NCBI GenBank assembly: GCA_016785955.1
Contig: JAEUWH010000066.1
Coordinates: 1 to 64,000 of the forward strand
DNA from: Pseudobdellovibrionaceae bacterium
GTDB lineage: Bacteria; Bdellovibrionota; Bdellovibrionia; Bdellovibrionales; Bdellovibrionaceae
Length of the DNA stretch: 64,000 nucleotides
Direction: 5' to 3'
Shown in pieces: positions 16,197 through 24,681 of the stretch. The position numbers and the translations under genes are program-made. Position 1 is the stretch's first letter, and each line of letters begins with the position of its first letter. Under the pieces are notes generated by a model. It searched no databases, was not told where the DNA came from, and saw only the letters and a program-made list of their open reading frames with translations.

Positions 16197-17721
16197 GAGG
16201 AGTCTCCTCACAATTTTTAATAGACTCGTATAACTTTTTAATTTCATTGTTGCCCGGTAAGTTTAAATAATCTAAGGCAATGTCCTGACAAGCTTGATTT
16301 CTTAGATCTAACAACCTTTTACTGACTCCTTCTCCTTTATGCCGCTTTCGGATTTCCTCGATATCAAATGGTTTTTCATTATGAGAACTCAATTTGTCTA
16401 TAATTTCATAGCTGGTCTCACCAGACGATCGATTTGCAAATAACTTGGCAAATATCGGAAATCTAGATCTATTTTCTTTAACCCACTTAGCATTTAAATG
16501 TCGGTTTATAAAACCTTCGAACTCTTTTTTAAGTATTTCGCCATTAGTCCGGATAGAATATACATCGCTTTTGTAAGAATTTAATGCCGACTGGTGATCG
16601 ATTGAAAGAGCCAAGGCCTTTTCCCTCTCTACGATATCTTTGTATAATTCGACTCGTTCAGGGTAGTTAGTTTTTAAAAATAGATTCGGTAATATTTCAT
16701 TTTTTAACTTATGCCATTCTTTAACAGCGGCTTCATTTTCTTTGTTGGGTATGATCTCTGGAGCATAACGCAAGTCTAAACCACATGAGTTACATTTTAG
16801 TTGGTCACATGTTTTTTCGAGGTCGCTAAGCCCAGAACTGGCTTGACAAGTTGACGGTTCGGACTTCGTTTTATGTTTACAAAAAGCTTGGCCAATATCC
16901 CGCATAAAGTATCCTAAGGTGGTAACCGGATAGGTGTAATCGTAAGTAGAAGTATCGATTAAATCTTCTTTTAAAGTTTTGATTGTAGCAGTTTTAGCTC
17001 CAGTTAGCACTTTGAACCATTTGGAATTCTCTGGGACTGCTCCATTAGTCCAAAAATTCGTCAGCTGGTTTTCATCTCCCGTTCCAAAGGCACATACATT
17101 AGAAAGATAATTTTCTTTAAGAAACCGAGGCAATTCTTCTAACGATTTCGGTTGACTCCGATTTGGATCAACAATTGTTGCACCTGAAAAGCAATGGCTA
17201 TGAATGACGCGAATTTGTGTGTTTGGAAATTTCTTGAAAATTTTATTCAGTTCGGTGGCCGAAAGAGATTCATTTTCCTGGCACATAGTGTTTCCATTTG
17301 GCCACAAACAAACTCCGGTTTGCAATCCATGATCAGTAAAAAAGACCGTCAAAGTTTTTGGATTTTGTTCCGCTAGATTTTTAAATGCACCTAAAATATT
17401 TTCCTTTGTTGCTGGGACGGCATCAGGTAAACGTGATTTTTCTAATAAGATAAATCCGCTGTCGTCTCGTTCCCAATTATTATAGACATCGCGATCGGAA
17501 TGTAAAATTTGTTTTGGGACACCAATTTGAGGCCCGCCAGCACTAAAAAATTTACCTTTTCCTGGAGAAATTACTTTTTGAAGGGCTAACAGTTCTGTTT
17601 CAAATTTCGGAGAATTAAATGTCGTTTCGGCTCCGCCATTAATATAAATATAGACATCTTTTTCGGAAGACAATGAAGGACTGGATAAGAAGAAGAAAAG
17701 GAGTAAGCTACTAAAAGACAT
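16180..17721 (-). CDS. Exported clan CD cysteine peptidase (legumain/caspase-like)
   Basis: 513 aa. Signal peptide about residues 1-19. TLTVFFTDHG (His 131) followed by IRVIHSHCFSGA (Cys 177) has the hydrophobic strand, DHG, strand, xxC-S-G layout of clan CD peptidases; FTDHG is closest to the C13 legumain/GPI-transamidase group. Residues about 270-310 carry six Cys (CKHKTK, CQASS, CDQLKCNSCG). The C-terminal 200 residues are helical and unassigned. These peptidases cut after specific single residues or carry out transpeptidation. The next gene overlaps its end. Assignment rests on motifs, not on a search. Confidence 0.72.
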   Translation of the reverse strand: MSFSSLLLFFFLSSPSLSSEKDVYIYINGGAETTFNSPKFETELLALQKVISPGKGKFFSAGGPQIGVPKQILHSDRDVYNNWERDDSGFILLEKSRLPDAVPATKENILGAFKNLAEQNPKTLTVFFTDHGLQTGVCLWPNGNTMCQENESLSATELNKIFKKFPNTQIRVIHSHCFSGATIVDPNRSQPKSLEELPRFLKENYLSNVCAFGTGDENQLTNFWTNGAVPENSKWFKVLTGAKTATIKTLKEDLIDTSTYDYTYPVTTLGYFMRDIGQAFCKHKTKSEPSTCQASSGLSDLEKTCDQLKCNSCGLDLRYAPEIIPNKENEAAVKEWHKLKNEILPNLFLKTNYPERVELYKDIVEREKALALSIDHQSALNSYKSDVYSIRTNGEILKKEFEGFINRHLNAKWVKENRSRFPIFAKLFANRSSGETSYEIIDKLSSHNEKPFDIEEIRKRHKGEGVSKRLLDLRNQACQDIALDYLNLPGNNEIKKLYESIKNCEETPLDQKN

Positions 17722-17953
17722 TAGTTTAATTTTCTCATAATCGTGTTAAACTGTAATTGAGGAACTTAAAAGCCTAGGGCAATACTAGACTTAGTGCTAT
17801 TTCTATAATTATCGAACCTTTGTGCTCTGAAAACCATTGGACAAAATTTTACTAAAAAAGTTCAATTGCAAATTACTCGATCAACAATCAAAACTTTATA
17901 TTCAAAATAATTTCAGATGGCCTGAGCATAAATATACAAAACATGGGAGCGAG

Positions 17954-17976
17954 TGTCATTACCAACCTATCTAGGT
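17954..17976. repeat. Dispersed ACCTATCTAGGT intergenic repeat, copy 2
   Basis: Contains ATTACCAACCTATCTAGGT preceded by TGTC, 7 nt beyond the stop of the ATP-grasp gene. The core ACCTA-TC-TAGGT is a short dyad. The rest of the gap (17722-17950) shows nothing further. Confidence 0.75.
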
Positions 17977-17983
17977 CGATTTT

Positions 17984-20359
17984 TTAATTTCCATTGTATT
18001 GATACTGCTCCCAATCGGTAATCCAATATTTTATAAGTGTGCCAACTTCCGCGTATGGCCAATCTTGATTGGGAACTGTTTTCATTTTTTCGAGCAGGGG
18101 AGCAAGCTCACTGCGAAATCTATCGTCGTTAATCTCTTTCGAGTTTAAACGATCAAACAAAGACTGCAGAGGGCGAAACTCGGGACCAAGTATATGCATA
18201 ACTGCACGATATTGATTTGTAAACTGCGTGACCTTGGAATTATTGACATAGTCAAACTGTCCCCAGTATGCTTTGTAGCGGCTATCCTTTGAGTCGAAAA
18301 GTCGAATAAAATGCTTTAGCTGTCCTAAATTCATTAAAAAACTATCTAAAGCCGCTTTATCAGATACTGTAATTCTTCCCTGTGCTTTTCTAACAGGGGC
18401 GATCGTCGGAGTGAGTGTTTTGTTTTTCTGATGAGTGCTTTCATAAACTATTGGAATAAAATAGTCTCCACCCTTTCCTGTGTTTGAAACTGCGCTTTCG
18501 TATTGCCCATTTCTGCCTAAATACGCCATTGTACCAGCATCGACTTGTCCAGTTGGAGACATTAATACAAACAAACGCAAATCAGGAATAATCGTTACTC
18601 TCTTTATGCCTTCCGGAGCTTCAATTGTTGTTGTGATGACTGCGGAGCTTACAAATTCTTGAATCGTGAACTGAGCCACGGCATCTTTGTCACCACGTTT
18701 TCTGGCTTCAGCGACTCTGGATTGATCTGCTTTTACTTTAGCTATGATTTTCTTAATCTCAGATTCGCCTTTCTGAGTGACGACATCGACGCCATTGCCG
18801 CTAGACTCGGCTGCAACTTTTACAACATATTTTTTTGGATCCGCATAAAATTTTGCGTATTCTCCTTCAGAATATTTGGGGTCATTAAGTTCTAGAGTTT
18901 CTGGTGGCGAGAAAATATCGCCGTTGGCATGTTTAGGTGAAAAGTGTTTAGAAATAATAGAAAAAAGTGGTTTAATGTCCAAAGTCCTACCACCCACATT
19001 AGAGAGGTAGACTTTTTTATTTTGAATCATATCAATGATGTCTAACGACGAAGCGGGCTCTTCGGCAGTCAATGTAGGGTCTTTCCCCAGGCGACCATCT
19101 AAAATCACTAGTTTAGCAGGATTTCCATAGGCGTCCCTTTGGACATCGATGATCTGTCCCTCTTCGTTTTTAATAAATTCATACGCAATTCCATGTTCGA
19201 TGCGAAGTCCTTTTTTGTTTAAATTTTCTTTCTCTTTTTGAGTTAGTTCCAACGGAATTTTATAACCCAAATTTCGCTTAGGATTAGCTGCGCTATACCA
19301 CACGCTCTCTTCTGTTCGAGAATAAATACTTGTTACCAAAGGGTGGTTTTTAGGGTCCACTCCCGATTGATTTAAGCGTAAATCTCCTTTTCGATCGATA
19401 TATAAATCCGAGGCTTTCACCAGTGGCATTCCTGACTTCTCGGCGATTGTCACTACATCGGGATGAGCGCCGTTAAATGGACCAGGAGATATCGCAACTG
19501 AAATGCCCTCCGACTTACCTGTCCAATGTCTACCGTGGGCATCTAAATTTTTCTTAAATATTTCAAATGTTTTGTCTGCTTCAAGTAATCGATCGAACAA
19601 CGACGTAAATTGAGGTAATACTTTTTTGTAGGCCTCGATTATAGAACGAGTGTTCGACGCACCACTTGGAGTTCCGCCATTGAATTCAAAGCCTAAGGCT
19701 TTCATGGTATGAACTGTAGTCAATGCATGATCAATTCCCACGACCGAAATAAATCGATAGCTTCTCATCTTTTCAGAAACCAATCCATTTTCAAAGTATT
19801 GATTGTTTTTGATATAACTAATCACATCGGACAAAACAGCATCGGACACGCCTTCGACAGCAAGAGGCCTTAAATCCTCAACAGTCACATTTTTTTTTGA
19901 GTAAAAAAGTTGTAAAAGATCGTTTTTAGCCTCAAAAAGAGCTTTCGTAGATTTAACAAGCTTATCATGATACTCACGCGAAATCGGCATTGGGATTATG
20001 TTCGTTTTCACGTAGAATGGCCTAATGCCACCGTTCCCGTCTTTTTCAGTAAATGAACCCGCTTTGTCCTGACCAAAAACCTTAGTTAACTCTCTTTTTA
20101 TTCTTGCCAAATCTTTGTCGCTACGAGTGTTTAAGAACGTCATGAATGCGCGCATGTCTGCAGGCAAATCGGCCGGTAAATCCAGTGATGGATTTTCCGC
20201 TGGCATGACAATTCGTTTTCCTTCGGGAGTTCTAATTACCGATTGTCTTAGCGGATTTGCTTGATTGTAAAAATCCCCGCACGTTAGCGCTAAAGAATTC
20301 GAGACGAATAAAAGTAGTGATGCAAATACAAGTAAAAGAGATGTAGTAGCAGTTTTCAT
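17984..20359 (-). CDS. Exported circularly permuted ATP-grasp protein
   Basis: 791 aa from ATG 20359, chosen because AAGGA lies 7 nt upstream; longer starts only add residues before the signal peptide (cleavage near SLA). The mature end is LTCGDFY, a C-x-x-F-Y motif. The layout matches circularly permuted ATP-grasp (DUF404/DUF407) proteins: EYHDKLVKSTKALFEA, NGGTPSGASNTRSI, VKASDLYIDRKGDLRL, SNVGGRTLDIKPLFS, YVVKVAAESSGNGVDV, IQEFVSSAVI and DLRLFVLMSPTGQVDAG. Known members are cytoplasmic amide-bond-forming enzymes or their partners. An exported form is odd because ATP is scarce outside the cytoplasm, so it may act elsewhere or have lost activity. Confidence 0.7.
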   Translation of the reverse strand: MKTATTSLLLVFASLLLFVSNSLALTCGDFYNQANPLRQSVIRTPEGKRIVMPAENPSLDLPADLPADMRAFMTFLNTRSDKDLARIKRELTKVFGQDKAGSFTEKDGNGGIRPFYVKTNIIPMPISREYHDKLVKSTKALFEAKNDLLQLFYSKKNVTVEDLRPLAVEGVSDAVLSDVISYIKNNQYFENGLVSEKMRSYRFISVVGIDHALTTVHTMKALGFEFNGGTPSGASNTRSIIEAYKKVLPQFTSLFDRLLEADKTFEIFKKNLDAHGRHWTGKSEGISVAISPGPFNGAHPDVVTIAEKSGMPLVKASDLYIDRKGDLRLNQSGVDPKNHPLVTSIYSRTEESVWYSAANPKRNLGYKIPLELTQKEKENLNKKGLRIEHGIAYEFIKNEEGQIIDVQRDAYGNPAKLVILDGRLGKDPTLTAEEPASSLDIIDMIQNKKVYLSNVGGRTLDIKPLFSIISKHFSPKHANGDIFSPPETLELNDPKYSEGEYAKFYADPKKYVVKVAAESSGNGVDVVTQKGESEIKKIIAKVKADQSRVAEARKRGDKDAVAQFTIQEFVSSAVITTTIEAPEGIKRVTIIPDLRLFVLMSPTGQVDAGTMAYLGRNGQYESAVSNTGKGGDYFIPIVYESTHQKNKTLTPTIAPVRKAQGRITVSDKAALDSFLMNLGQLKHFIRLFDSKDSRYKAYWGQFDYVNNSKVTQFTNQYRAVMHILGPEFRPLQSLFDRLNSKEINDDRFRSELAPLLEKMKTVPNQDWPYAEVGTLIKYWITDWEQYQYNGN

Positions 20360-20494
20360 CTTCATATCCTTAAATAGTTGTTCTCGGCATAGAGCCCGAT
20401 ATAAACTTATAGAAGCCATAAATATGCCGGTTCATAGAAAATATAAGGGGATTAGACGGTTAGCTCGGATATGCAGGTGCTTACTGCGTTTAAC

Positions 20495-20517
20495 AGGTGT
20501 CATCGTTTTAGACACCT
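20495..20517. other. Hairpin between two minus-strand genes
   Basis: AGGTGTC (20495-20501) pairs with GACACCT (20511-20517) across a 9-nt loop, in the gap between the 20608 gene's end and the ATP-grasp gene's start. The half-site AGGTGTC recurs in the larger palindrome at 31872-31900. It could be a terminator stem (no T tract seen) or an operator. Confidence 0.35.
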
Positions 20518-20607
20518 CCATAAATCGCTCTTTCTGGCCTCGTTCTTCTTTTTGTGGCACTAGGTCTGCGCTGGATGCCTTTATGCTTATGAAAAGCTAA
20601 ACCGAAT

Positions 20608-21861
20608 TTAATAGAATTTCGAGCAAATAGATTGTCGCATCAAGTTTTGGTTTCGTGCGACAGAATTGAGTAACGCCTGGTTTAGTTCTTCGTTTGGTTT
20701 TTCGCCATAAAACAGCGCCGATTTTACTTGGCTACCTAATTTATCTAGCCAGGGATAACTTGGATAATCGGTGCCGGGTCTGTAAAATCGTGCTAAATCT
20801 GGTTCGTCTAGAATTAAGTCTCTCCATAGTTCGCCTAGAACAAAGTTTTCCATTCCCGCCCGGCCTTCGCTGTAATAATTCCAAGTTCCATTTTTTGAAT
20901 TTACCGGTTCAAACTCTAACGTCCAATCTGCTTGTGTAATACCGACCTCTTTAGAAATCTCATTAAAGTAAGAATTTGCCTCTTTATAAATATCTCTCAA
21001 TGGATTGTATAGATCCATTGGTTTAGAATAGTGACCAAATGGAAAGCCACTCTCGTTGACGTCTCCTGTGTAACGTCCACCTTCTGATCTTAAAATTATT
21101 AAATCTCGATGCAATTTGAAATGAGGCGACGACTTCATTTGCCGATACAAGCTTTTTGCTTGAAGACGAACCAGAAGCTTCGTTAGCCGCATATTAGGTC
21201 TATAGCGTGGGTCGCCTTTTTTTTCTAATGAAAAGGGCCCGAGGTTAGCATTTTTATCGTAAATCAAATGCCTGTAGCGTTGCAAATTTGGGCTTTCGAG
21301 TAGAAATTTTTTAAGTGAAGACGTTTCCTCGGCACTCAGGATGTCGTCATTGGCTCCATAAGCCTCAGGCCAGTTAGGGTACTTTCGCCAATTCGGCCTG
21401 GCCTCTTTTTCACGGTGGCATTTAAGGCAACGGGGGGGATTAACTTGAGAAAATTGGGGTTTGGAATTTGAAAAATCTATTTCGCGCAGTTCGAATTGAC
21501 TTGAATCCTTTTTAAACTCCATCAATTCAATTTTGTCGAATCCTCTCTGGTTTTCGTCGCCATTGAAAGAGAGGATAGTTGTATCGCCATCGCCAAACAT
21601 AATTATACGAGGACGCTCCGGGGTCGCGCCCTGGGAACTCTGACTGGATTTCATTAAGACGAAATTTTCGCGATATCTTTCTGGTAATACAGAAATCAAT
21701 TTATCAATGGTTGTGATATTTTGACTTTCTATAGCGCTTTTAATCCACTTAAACGTAACGAGAGGATACTCGCCTTGGGGTTCCATACTAAACAAAATAG
21801 AATTGGTGAAAACTATCGTGAAAAACGTCATCATGGCTATCGCGGAATGCTTTCTTTCCAT
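20608..21861 (-). CDS. Exported protein with a c-type haem motif and C-terminal CxxFY
   Basis: 417 aa. Signal peptide about residues 1-25. PPRCLKCHREKEARPNW contains CxxCH, the covalent haem c attachment site, within a region (CHxxxxRPNWxxYxxWPEAYG) that recurs in exported proteins of predatory delta-type bacteria, so a haem-binding role is plausible. No second CxxCH is present. The last residues are SICSKFY, placing the C-x-x-F-Y motif at the very end. The weak ribosome site (AGG) leaves the exact start open. It stands alone upstream of the ATP-grasp gene. Reaction unknown. Confidence 0.7.
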   Translation of the reverse strand: MERKHSAIAMMTFFTIVFTNSILFSMEPQGEYPLVTFKWIKSAIESQNITTIDKLISVLPERYRENFVLMKSSQSSQGATPERPRIIMFGDGDTTILSFNGDENQRGFDKIELMEFKKDSSQFELREIDFSNSKPQFSQVNPPRCLKCHREKEARPNWRKYPNWPEAYGANDDILSAEETSSLKKFLLESPNLQRYRHLIYDKNANLGPFSLEKKGDPRYRPNMRLTKLLVRLQAKSLYRQMKSSPHFKLHRDLIILRSEGGRYTGDVNESGFPFGHYSKPMDLYNPLRDIYKEANSYFNEISKEVGITQADWTLEFEPVNSKNGTWNYYSEGRAGMENFVLGELWRDLILDEPDLARFYRPGTDYPSYPWLDKLGSQVKSALFYGEKPNEELNQALLNSVARNQNLMRQSICSKFY

Positions 21862-22029
21862 ATATTTAAAATACCTGCAAGATATGCCAATATCTCGAAA
21901 TGATACATTTCAAATTTAAATCAATCTTGAGAGAAATTGGACTGAAAATGTAACCACCCTGATGCCCAAAAATGTTGGCAACCCACAAAATCATATTTGT
22001 CGTCACAATGATTTTTATTTGCTTGGCTA

Positions 22030-22502
22030 CTAAAATCCAAGATTCCATATTTTGTATTTGCTCACTACACAGTTGCTATGGGAACCATCATTGCTATTAA
22101 CGTCATTGCCGCCAATATTAATGCAATTTACGGAAGATGGATTGGCAAGGCCTATAGATGATCCTGACTGAGAAGGTTAGCTTTGCCCCTTCCAAATTAA
22201 TTTGGAATCCTTAGGGAGTTCGAAATTAGATGAAAATACAAATTTTGCATTTTTCCCAATTGTTATCGGATTATTTGAGGTCAGTAAGCACGTCTTTTCT
22301 GAATTTTGAGCAACGTGATTTTCTGATGTCGCTGTGTTTGAATTTGTACTACTGTTATCAGACGATGTATCTTTTTGTGTTGATGACAGATTTTGAGTGT
22401 TAACTTGAAAGGCTGAAGGGCTGCAAGCACTCAACAACAAAAATCCTAAACAGAAAATATTTTTTTGTTTTCACTAAAAAATAGAACTAATGAATGTTTC
22501 AT
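22030..22502 (-). pseudogene. Broken lipoprotein gene (frameshift plus in-frame stop)
   Basis: ATG 22502 has a good ribosome site (GAGG, 5 nt away) and starts MKHSLVLFFSENKK, but the frame closes soon. One extra A in the seven-A run near 22470 would join it to IFCLGFLLLSACSPSAF, a perfect lipobox, followed by a Ser/Thr/Asn linker and KTCLLTSNNPITIGKN. TAA at 22177-22179 then interrupts a frame that continues in the same phase for about 48 sensible codons (SGSSIGLANPSSVNCINIGG) to TAG at 22030. Two independent lesions argue for decay rather than a read error. It was probably a surface lipoprotein. Confidence 0.6.
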
Positions 22503-22562
22503 TTTCGCCTCGATTTTGATAATTACAAATTATAAAAGCAAGTGTTGTGCTTATCAACCCAA

Positions 22563-23618
22563 TTAAAATCGAGGTTCTACAAAATGTTGGTTTTCACGAA
22601 CCTTTTTGATGGCTTCGGCTTTGGAAATACCCTCAGCAGAAACGAGTAAATCCACAGCCAGTTTTCCCATCATGGAATAGGGAGAGTAAGCTGTTACAAA
22701 ATTTACTTTGGTCTGTTCCATATATTTAACAGAATCTTCTATTTCTGTTAAAACTTCATCAATAATAGAATCATAGGCATTACGTAATGTTTCCTCTTGG
22801 CAGTAGGCATCGCCATCTAGCTTTTTAACGACGCGAATGTTTTTGTGCTGAAAGATACGGGTGGGATTGTCGTCAACGATAATAACTTTGCCTAATCGTT
22901 CATCGAAGAAGCGTAGATCTTTTGCAGATGAAACAATAACTTGACCAGCCTCTTTGGGTTGAAGAATTAGTTCTTTGCCAGTGAGTACGGCCGATATTTC
23001 AGACATCGAATAGACGTCTTGGCCTTCTTCATTTTTCCAATTTTTTAAATTTTGAACCGTTAAATTTTGGCTATTAGCTGAAAATATCGCAACGACGCCG
23101 CCTAGGTCTCTTATTTTTCGCATTTTAGCTTTAATGTTCTTCACGGTAAAAATTTTCTTAGGTTTTCCCGCATACGAGTAGTTTACATTTGCACACTCGT
23201 TGTCTGATCTTAAGCCTTGATCGTATAGTGTCTCATCTAAATCAAATACGATGATAAATTGTGCTGCTTCAATTTCTGCGCGATTCACACGGACTAATTG
23301 ATCGTCTTGTACCAATTTTAAAGCTCTATCAAAAATTTCCTGAGGACTTACATCTTCAGATTCCATAACGAGATCCTTAAATGTTCTTTGGACCTCAATC
23401 GCCTGCAAACGTGAAAGCTGATACGTTTTCATGAGCTTGTCGATATTAAAAAATACACCATCTTTCCGTTTTAAATCTCCATAGGCGTCAGTCCAATCGG
23501 GAGTATTAGTTAAGATAAAATCTTTCACCGTTAAAGAACTAGAATGACTTAGAAGGGAAGCTAAAAGTGTTAATACAAGAGCTGAGGAGGTGAAAATGTT
23601 TCTATGGCTAGATAGCAT
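22563..23618 (-). CDS. Exported HAD-superfamily phosphatase-like protein
   Basis: 351 aa with a signal peptide (residues 1-28). Motif I of the HAD fold is FIIVFDLDETLYD (near residue 118), motif II is VVAIFSANSQN and motif IV is KVIIVDDNPTR, in the right order and spacing. The catalytic Asp pair (DLDET) is present. A helical N-terminal part (residues 30-110) and a C-terminal helix pair surround it. AAGGA lies about 8 nt before the ATG. Probably a periplasmic phosphohydrolase acting on a phosphorylated metabolite or nucleotide; the substrate is not readable. Confidence 0.8.
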   Translation of the reverse strand: MLSSHRNIFTSSALVLTLLASLLSHSSSLTVKDFILTNTPDWTDAYGDLKRKDGVFFNIDKLMKTYQLSRLQAIEVQRTFKDLVMESEDVSPQEIFDRALKLVQDDQLVRVNRAEIEAAQFIIVFDLDETLYDQGLRSDNECANVNYSYAGKPKKIFTVKNIKAKMRKIRDLGGVVAIFSANSQNLTVQNLKNWKNEEGQDVYSMSEISAVLTGKELILQPKEAGQVIVSSAKDLRFFDERLGKVIIVDDNPTRIFQHKNIRVVKKLDGDAYCQEETLRNAYDSIIDEVLTEIEDSVKYMEQTKVNFVTAYSPYSMMGKLAVDLLVSAEGISKAEAIKKVRENQHFVEPRF

Positions 23619-24034
23619 AAGGGTGTCCTTTTTTAATTCATAGAGAACAAAATGCTAAACACAAGCCAACTGAGACGGAGTGAGAAGCACTTGGGGGACT
23701 TCTAGCGACTATTTTCTTAACAGTAAGAGCCGATTTTAAGAACTCGATACGATATTGCCGCCGAGATGTCTGGATGCCGGGATAATAGAGAACTTAGGTA
23801 CATCGGCGGTAGTTTTTGAGTATGTAATTGGTATCATTATTCTTTATCGAAAAATCCCGGTGCGGGAATACTGTCGTAAAACTACTCGCCAAACTCACTG
23901 TCCTGATCTTCTGGGTTGAAGATTTTCAGATTTCAACGATTTTATTCGGCATTTATTTCACTATAAATTAAATTTTAGTAACAATCCCGGTACGTTATTG
24001 ATAAGTAACCCAAAACTTAACAAGAGGAGACAAC
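23619..24034. other. Non-coding gap with repeated AATCCCGGT motifs
   Basis: Divergent control region of 416 bases. AATCCCGGT occurs at 23853-23861 (as part of a small hairpin TCCCG-GTG-CGGGA) and at 23993-24001, 34 nt before the next ATG. The same motif precedes the 30537 gene (30459-30467). GCCGCCGAGATG and CATCGGCGGTAG (about 23757-23835) form an imperfect long-range stem. No coding frame was seen. Confidence 0.35.
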
Positions 24035-24538
24035 ATGAAGGCATTACTCATCACCCTGACTTTGATCATTTCCGGTCTGGCCCACGCCGATCTTGCAGAC
24101 AACGCGTTTGCTAAAGTTCAGTATCTAGAAGTAGGTATCCTGGACATACAATCTGTAACGTCAAAAATCAGATTTGTACCGGCATCGCCCACGAACGTTT
24201 CTTATTATGATGGGTATATCATCGTAAATGCGTTGGTTGAAGGTAATTTGTGTTCGGCGGCTCCGTCTTCATTTGGTACTCTGCAAGTGACTGAAGGGAA
24301 AATCACGATTACTAAGTTAGTGGCTGGTCGCGCGTGGAATAGTCAAACGATGGGTTGCCTACAATATTCTAAACCAACTCGCGTTTCATTCCCTGTTTCT
24401 ATAGGTTGGTTAGTCGCTTATGGCGATGGGCTTAATCAAACCCTGACGTACTTCAAAACAGTCGGCACGAATCAAAAACTCACACGTATTTTAATCAACG
24501 CACGCGCCTCTCAAATTCAAGTTTCTGTAAAAAAATAA
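24035..24538 (+). CDS. Small exported protein of unknown function
   Basis: 167 aa. Signal peptide of 18 residues (ending LAHA). The mature part is predicted beta-rich with two Cys (GNLCSAAPS and MGCLQYSK), likely disulfide-bonded. GAGGAG lies 8 nt before the ATG. A 13-bp hairpin follows the stop, so the gene is transcribed alone. No family recognised. Confidence 0.7.
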   Translation: MKALLITLTLIISGLAHADLADNAFAKVQYLEVGILDIQSVTSKIRFVPASPTNVSYYDGYIIVNALVEGNLCSAAPSSFGTLQVTEGKITITKLVAGRAWNSQTMGCLQYSKPTRVSFPVSIGWLVAYGDGLNQTLTYFKTVGTNQKLTRILINARASQIQVSVKK

Positions 24539-24545
24539 AGTCGTA

Positions 24546-24579
24546 ATACCAACCTATCTTTGTCTAGATAGGTTGGTAT
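24546..24579 (+). terminator. 13-bp hairpin built from the dispersed ACCTATC repeat
   Basis: ATACCAACCTATC (24546-24558) pairs perfectly with GATAGGTTGGTAT (24567-24579). It lies 8 nt after the stop of the 24035 gene. Both arms are copies of the repeat core found at other 3' ends here, in opposite orientation, which suggests the repeat works as, or evolves into, a transcript end structure. Confidence 0.6.
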
Positions 24580-24681
24580 TGACAGTTCCTTTATAGGCAT
24601 TAGCACCCAGTCATTTGGTATTGACGCCCTTTCCACGATTGGCATCGCGCTTGAGATGGTGGTAAATAATATATTTCTGTT

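Noticed and set aside
21866-22048. 60-codon minus-strand frame
   Set aside because: No ribosome site, overlaps the tail of the broken lipoprotein gene in another frame, and its composition reflects AT-rich intergenic DNA.
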